NCBI RefSeq assembly: GCF_008831155.1
Contig: NZ_WBKB01000002.1
Span: forward strand, 62,001 to 126,000
Direction of reading: 5' to 3'
DNA length: 64,000 nucleotides
DNA from: Gulosibacter chungangensis
Lineage (GTDB): Bacteria; Actinomycetota; Actinomycetes; Actinomycetales; Microbacteriaceae
The notes under the pieces are model-generated. The model ran no database searches, was not told where the DNA came from, and worked only from the letters and a program-made list of their open reading frames with translations. The translations under genes were made by a program, and so were the position numbers. Positions 59,466 through 64,000 of the stretch are shown piece by piece. Position 1 is the first letter of the stretch; every line of letters begins with the position of its first letter.

Positions 59466-62400
59466 TTGTTCAAGAAGATCCTTGTAGCAAACCGCGGCGA
59501 AATCGCGATCCGTGGATTTCGTGCCGCAGTCGAACTGGGAGCCCGTACCGTTGCGGTCTACCCGTTCGAAGATAGAAACTCGCTTCACCGCCTCAAGGCT
59601 GATGAGGCCTATGAAATTGGGTCAGAGGGCTCGCCTGTCCAGGCGTACCTCAATATCGATGAAATTATTCGCGTAGCGCTCGAGAGCGGCGCCGACGCGA
59701 TCTACCCTGGATACGGCTTCCTCTCGGAGAACGCCGAACTGGCACGAGCCTGTGCCGACAATGGGATCACCTTTATTGGGCCCTCGGCCGAAGTCCTTGC
59801 GAACGCAGGAAACAAGGTCCACGCGAAAGAACAGGCGATCAAGGCCGGCGTGCCGGTACTGAAGTCCTCGGCACCTTCGACTGATGTTGAAGAGCTCATT
59901 GCCGCGGCCGACGAAATCGGTTTCCCGGTCTTCGCCAAGGCAGTTGCCGGCGGTGGCGGTCGAGGGATGCGCCGGGTCGAGTCGCGGGAAGACCTCCGCG
60001 GTGCCCTCGAATCGGCCATGAAGGAAGCGAAAGCAGCCTTCGGTGATGACACGATGTTTATCGAACAGTGCGTGCTTCGTCCTCGACACATTGAGGTGCA
60101 GGTCCTCGCCGATAGCCACGGCGACGTGGTGCACCTCTTCGAGCGCGACTGCTCCGTGCAGCGTCGCCACCAGAAGGTCGTGGAGATCGCTCCGGCGCCA
60201 AACCTTGACCCGGAGCTCGCTCAGGCGCTTTACCGCGACGCTGTGGCCTTTGCCAAGTCGATTGACTACGTCAACGCGGGCACGGTTGAATTCCTCGTGG
60301 ACACGGCTGGTGAGCGTGCGGGCGAGCACGTGTTCATCGAAATGAACCCGCGTATCCAGGTGGAGCACACCATCACCGAGGAAATCACCTCTGTGGACTT
60401 GGTGCAATCGCAAATGCGTGTCGCTGCCGGTGAATCGCTTGCCGAGCTTGACCTTACGCAGGACCAAATCTCCATGCGCGGTTCGGCGATCCAATGCCGT
60501 ATCACCACGGAAGACCCGGCCCACGATTTCCGTCCCGACTCCGGCACGATCACGACCTACCGTTCGGCCGGTGGCTCGGGCATCCGCATCGACGGTGGGA
60601 CGATTTCGACCGGTGCCGAGGTGCTGCCGTACTTCGATTCACTGCTGCTCAAACTGATCGCACACGGTCGTGACTTTGCCACCGCCGTCCAGCGTGGTCG
60701 TCGCGCACTGGCAGAATTCCGCGTCCGGGGCATCGCCACAAATATCCCGTTCCTTACCGCGGTGCTGGATGACGAAGACTTCCTCAAGGGTGACCTGTCG
60801 ACCGGATTCATCGAGGAACGACCGGAACTCTTCCACTACCGCAAGCCCGGCGACCGCGCGACCAAGATGCTCAACTGGCTCGCCGATGTAACCGTCAACC
60901 AGCCCAACGGCGAGCGACCGACTTCCACCCGCGCGCGGACGAAGCTGCCAGAGGTCGAGTCGTTGCCAACCCCGCGTGGTGAACGCGACGCCCTGTTGGA
61001 ATTGGGTCCCACCGAATGGGCTAAGGCGCTTCGGGCAGATCAGCGACTGCGTGTAACCGACACGACCTTCCGGGACGCCCACCAGTCGCTCCTTGCCACG
61101 CGTGTGCGTACGAAGGACCTGGTGCTGGCAGCGCCGTACGTTTCGAAGAAGCTGCCAGAGCTTGTCTCGGTCGAAGCCTGGGGCGGTGCGACCTATGACG
61201 TAGCCCTTCGCTTCCTAGGTGAAGACCCGTGGGAGCGTCTCGAGAAACTCCGGAAGACGCTGCCCAACGTCCCGATTCAGATGCTGCTGCGTGGTCGCAA
61301 TACCGTCGGATACACCCCATCGCCGACTGAGATCACTAAGGCCTTCGTTGAGGAAGCCACCGCAACCGGGGTAGACATCTTCCGCATCTTCGATGCGCTC
61401 AACGACGTTGAGCAAATGCGCCCCGCCATTGAAGCGGTGCTGGAGACCGGTACCGCCGTGGCAGAAACAGCCATGTGCTACACCGGAAACCTGCTCGATC
61501 CGAATGAGGACCTGTACACCCTCGATTACTACCTACGCCTCGCCGAGCAGATCGTTGACGCGGGGGCCCACGTGCTTGCGATCAAGGACATGGCAGGCCT
61601 GCTGCGTCCCGCCGCTGCGAGCAAACTCGTTACGGCACTGCGTGAGCGGTTCGATGTGCCGGTGCACCTGCACACGCACGACACTGCGGGTGGTCAACTC
61701 GCGACGCTCCTTGAGGCAAGTCGCGCTGGCGTGGACGCAGTCGACGTGGCATCTGCGCCGATGAGTGGCACCACCAGCCAGGTTTCGATGAGCGCCCTGG
61801 TTGCGGCTCTTGAAGGCACCGACCGCGACACGGGACTCAACCTTGACGCGGTGACCGACCTTGAGCCGTACTGGGAAGCAGTGCGTCACATTTACGGGCC
61901 ATTCGAGTCGGGCCTGCCGGGCCCCACGGGGCGCGTGTACCGTCACGAAATCCCAGGCGGTCAGCTTTCGAACCTGCGTCAGCAGGCTATCGCACTCGGC
62001 CTCGCGGACCACTTCGAGAAGATCGAAGACATGTATGAGGCGGCCGACCGCATCCTTGGCCGGATCCCGAAGGTGACTCCGTCCTCCAAGGTGGTTGGCG
62101 ACTTGGCGCTGCACCTGGTGGCCGTCGACGCCGACCCGAAGGAATTCGAGGAAAATCCGGAGCGATTCGACGTTCCGGACTCCGTGATCGGCTTCCTCGG
62201 TGGCGAACTCGGAAATCTCCCGGGCGGCTGGCCGGAACCGTTCCGCACGAAGGCACTCGCTGGTAAGCAGGTGAACATTGAAGTCAAGCCACTGACATCT
62301 GTGGAGCAGGAAGGCCTCGCCGGAGACTCCGCGGCACGTCGGCAGACGCTGAACCGCTTCCTCTTCCCGCAGCCGAGTGCAATCTACGAGGACATCAAGG

Positions 62401-62894
62401 AACTCTTCGGAGACCTTTCGGTGCTCGATTCCATCGAATACCTCTACGGTCTTGAACAGGGTGAAGAGAAGCGAGTTCGGGTCGCCAAGGGCGTGGATAT
62501 CTTCGTGACACTCGAAGCGATCGGCAAGCCCGACGAAGAGGGTAAGCGCACGGTGATGACCACGCTCAATGGTCAGCTGCGTCCGGTCCTGGTGCGTGAC
62601 CGCAATGTGCAAGTGGACTCGGTCAGCCGTGAGAAGGCCGATTCGAGCAACCTCGGACACGTCGCAGCACCTTTCTCGGGCGTGGTGACGGTACGCATTG
62701 AACCGGGAGCCAAGGTCTCGCAGGGTGATCAGGTCGCCACGATCGAGGCGATGAAGATGGAGGCATCCATCACCGCTCCGACCGCGGGTATCATCGAGCG
62801 AGTGGTGCTCAACGCACCTGAGGAAGTCGACCACGGGGATCTGCTCGTGGTGATCCGTCCGGAAGAAGCGGGCGGGGCTGTCGTTAGCGAGTAA
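59466..62894 (+). CDS. pyc: Pyruvate carboxylase
   Basis: Pyc carboxylates pyruvate to oxaloacetate with biotin, refilling the TCA cycle. The 1142-residue single chain has the biotin carboxylase part (KKILVANRGEIAIRGFRAA, GGGGRGMR, EMNPRIQVEHTITEE), the carboxyltransferase TIM barrel (TDTTFRDAHQSLLATRVRT, MLLRGRNTVGY, HTHDTAGG) and the biotin carrier end with IEAMKME (biotinyl Lys1097). The start is TTG at 59466, supported by AAAGGGGG and the KKILVANRGE opening. TATATT (59422-59427) may be its -10 box. Confidence 0.97.
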   Translation: MFKKILVANRGEIAIRGFRAAVELGARTVAVYPFEDRNSLHRLKADEAYEIGSEGSPVQAYLNIDEIIRVALESGADAIYPGYGFLSENAELARACADNGITFIGPSAEVLANAGNKVHAKEQAIKAGVPVLKSSAPSTDVEELIAAADEIGFPVFAKAVAGGGGRGMRRVESREDLRGALESAMKEAKAAFGDDTMFIEQCVLRPRHIEVQVLADSHGDVVHLFERDCSVQRRHQKVVEIAPAPNLDPELAQALYRDAVAFAKSIDYVNAGTVEFLVDTAGERAGEHVFIEMNPRIQVEHTITEEITSVDLVQSQMRVAAGESLAELDLTQDQISMRGSAIQCRITTEDPAHDFRPDSGTITTYRSAGGSGIRIDGGTISTGAEVLPYFDSLLLKLIAHGRDFATAVQRGRRALAEFRVRGIATNIPFLTAVLDDEDFLKGDLSTGFIEERPELFHYRKPGDRATKMLNWLADVTVNQPNGERPTSTRARTKLPEVESLPTPRGERDALLELGPTEWAKALRADQRLRVTDTTFRDAHQSLLATRVRTKDLVLAAPYVSKKLPELVSVEAWGGATYDVALRFLGEDPWERLEKLRKTLPNVPIQMLLRGRNTVGYTPSPTEITKAFVEEATATGVDIFRIFDALNDVEQMRPAIEAVLETGTAVAETAMCYTGNLLDPNEDLYTLDYYLRLAEQIVDAGAHVLAIKDMAGLLRPAAASKLVTALRERFDVPVHLHTHDTAGGQLATLLEASRAGVDAVDVASAPMSGTTSQVSMSALVAALEGTDRDTGLNLDAVTDLEPYWEAVRHIYGPFESGLPGPTGRVYRHEIPGGQLSNLRQQAIALGLADHFEKIEDMYEAADRILGRIPKVTPSSKVVGDLALHLVAVDADPKEFEENPERFDVPDSVIGFLGGELGNLPGGWPEPFRTKALAGKQVNIEVKPLTSVEQEGLAGDSAARRQTLNRFLFPQPSAIYEDIKELFGDLSVLDSIEYLYGLEQGEEKRVRVAKGVDIFVTLEAIGKPDEEGKRTVMTTLNGQLRPVLVRDRNVQVDSVSREKADSSNLGHVAAPFSGVVTVRIEPGAKVSQGDQVATIEAMKMEASITAPTAGIIERVVLNAPEEVDHGDLLVVIRPEEAGGAVVSE

Positions 62895-62936
62895 TGTGCT
62901 CGCTGGTCATGGTCCTCGTCCACGAGAGTGAGGGCC

Positions 62937-64000
62937 ATGACCAGCAGTACCGCGCCGATTGAGGAATTCGACCTCATCATCATCGGGGCCGGATCTGGAA
63001 ACTCCATTCCAGCTCCGGAATTGAAGCACCTGAAGATTGCGATCGTCGATGATGGCCGCTGGTTTGGCGGAACCTGCCTCAACGCTGGGTGCATCCCAAC
63101 CAAAATGTTTGTCCGTCCGGCCGACCTCGTGCGCAATGTGCGCGAGGCCGGCCGGCTCGGCGTTTCCACGGCTGAAGTCAGCCTCGACTGGGCGGCGGTG
63201 CGAGACCGGGTCTTTGGCCGAATTGACCCGATCTCGCAAAGCGGTGAACAGTATCGTGCCTCGGGCGAAGCGAATATCTCGCTCGTTCGGGAGACTGTGC
63301 GCTTTACCGGCATGCATGAGCTGACCACCGCATCCGGTCGCGTACTGCGCGCCACGCAGATTGTCATCGGTGGTGGCTCGCGGCCCCGCGAACTCGAGGT
63401 ACTGCCCTTCGGTGAAACCGTATTCTCGAGCGATGATGCGATGCGCCTCGAGCACCTGCCGGAGCGGATTGCCGTCGTTGGCGGTGGCGTTGTTGCCGCA
63501 GAATTTTCCGCAATCTATTCGGGGTTCGGAGCGCACGTCACGCAGCTCAACCGATCCGAACTCTTCCGTGGCCTCGACCACGATATTGCCGAGACGTTCA
63601 CCGAGGTGGGGTCGCGGAACTGGCAGATCCGCGCCGGCATAGAAATCACCGAGGCAAAGCAGACAGCCGCGGGATGGACGCTAACGCTGTCCGATTCGAG
63701 CACACTCGAGGTGGATGCGGTCCTCGTGGCCGTGGGCCGTGTCCCCAATAGTGACCGCCTTGCGACCCCGGAGGTTGGCTTCGACCACGAAGAAGACGGT
63801 CGGCTGTCGGTGGATGCTTATCAGCAGGTCCTCAAGAATGGCAAGCCGGTCGGGGGAGTATTCGCGCTCGGGGATATCTCATCGCCCCACCAGCTCAAAC
63901 ATGTCGCGAACCACGATGCCCGGGTGGTGGCGAGAAACCTCCTCGCCGAGGCACGCATTGCCCGCGGTGAGGATGCACAGCTCACCGAGAATACGCTCGG
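62937..64000 (+). CDS. mtr: Mycothione reductase, 3' end outside the window
   Basis: Mtr reduces mycothiol disulfide with NADPH, keeping the actinobacterial thiol pool reduced. The frame runs off the right edge after about 354 residues. It has the FAD motif IIIGAGSGNS, the redox-active disulfide in GTCLNAGCIPTKM (Cys47, Cys52), the NAD(P) motif VVGGGVVAAEFSAIYSGFG and the second FAD motif GVFALGDIS. The GSGNS sequence and CLNAGC spacing fit mycothione reductase better than lipoamide dehydrogenase (CLNxGC with GPGGY). The ATG is 42 bases after pyc, with AGGG before it. Confidence 0.9.
   Translation, partial: MTSSTAPIEEFDLIIIGAGSGNSIPAPELKHLKIAIVDDGRWFGGTCLNAGCIPTKMFVRPADLVRNVREAGRLGVSTAEVSLDWAAVRDRVFGRIDPISQSGEQYRASGEANISLVRETVRFTGMHELTTASGRVLRATQIVIGGGSRPRELEVLPFGETVFSSDDAMRLEHLPERIAVVGGGVVAAEFSAIYSGFGAHVTQLNRSELFRGLDHDIAETFTEVGSRNWQIRAGIEITEAKQTAAGWTLTLSDSSTLEVDAVLVAVGRVPNSDRLATPEVGFDHEEDGRLSVDAYQQVLKNGKPVGGVFALGDISSPHQLKHVANHDARVVARNLLAEARIARGEDAQLTENTL

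Noticed and set aside
61533-62834. A 433-codon open frame on the minus strand inside pyc
   Set aside because: It is a shadow of the strongly biased pyc frame; the product has His/Arg/Val-rich composition without family motifs, and pyc on the plus strand is certain.

Overview
The window is chromosomal DNA of a high-GC Gram-positive bacterium, most likely an actinomycete of the Micrococcales (Microbacteriaceae-like). The sequence evidence is: a mycothione-reductase-type flavoenzyme at the right end, a GarA/FtsR/second-MerR regulator block of the mycobacterial Rv1827-Rv1828-Rv1830 type, a DUF3097 protein, an LAQTG class-E-type sortase signal, a single-chain biotin pyruvate carboxylase, and many genes whose -10 box ends 6-7 bases before the start codon (leaderless mRNAs). 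Genes are dense, on both strands, and broken into short operons. I see no insertion sequence, prophage, CRISPR array, tRNA or rRNA.

Layout. 1-1.75 kb: end of an unrecognised helical protein. 1.77-9.73 kb: a thiamin salvage and uptake island with three TPP riboswitches. thiM-thiE-thiD run rightward. Two ABC transporters run leftward: an SsuABC/TauABC-like one, then a ThiXYZ-like one, each behind its own aptamer. thiC, thiG and other de novo genes are not in view. 10-12 kb: a secreted, sortase-anchored M28 aminopeptidase. 12-18 kb: PspC, M20 peptidase, ArgG, a degenerate zinc-ribbon fragment, a membrane protein and a two-component system. 18-24 kb: RluA-type synthase, a membrane-anchored CatE-like protein, a YCII/ECF42 sigma pair, a small VOC protein, PPK2 and a DUF151 protein. 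24-28 kb: XRE-cupin regulator with an aminotransferase, then amt-glnK. 28-34 kb: S4 protein, CYTH-CHAD protein, aldo/keto reductase, double SRPBCC protein, CDP-alcohol phosphatidyltransferase, Tag, and a PhnB-like protein with a divergent TetR. 35-43.4 kb: an aromatic-ring/quinone-flavoured set (HpaD-type extradiol dioxygenase, LysR, RidA, short UvrA paralog, pirin, DUF418-like membrane protein, CatE-like protein). 43.5-49 kb: DEAD-box helicase, eRF1-like protein and HrpB. 49-57 kb: flotillin, esterase, SbcC/SbcD, membrane protein, DUF3097. 57-64 kb: garA, ftsR, second MerR, pyc and the start of mtr.

How the genes fit together. The thiamin genes form one TPP-responsive regulon: phosphorylation of salvaged thiazole and pyrimidine, their coupling, and import. 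The sulfonate-type transporter's place under a TPP aptamer suggests an uncharacterised thiamin-related substrate. Two CatE paralogs 22 kb apart share an ACTTG-N6-CAAGT inverted repeat in their upstream regions, which points to one regulator answering a catechol- or quinone-like signal. GarA, FtsR and pyc link central carbon metabolism and division control. PPK2 and the CHAD protein both concern polyphosphate. All calls come from reading the sequence and family knowledge; no database search was run.
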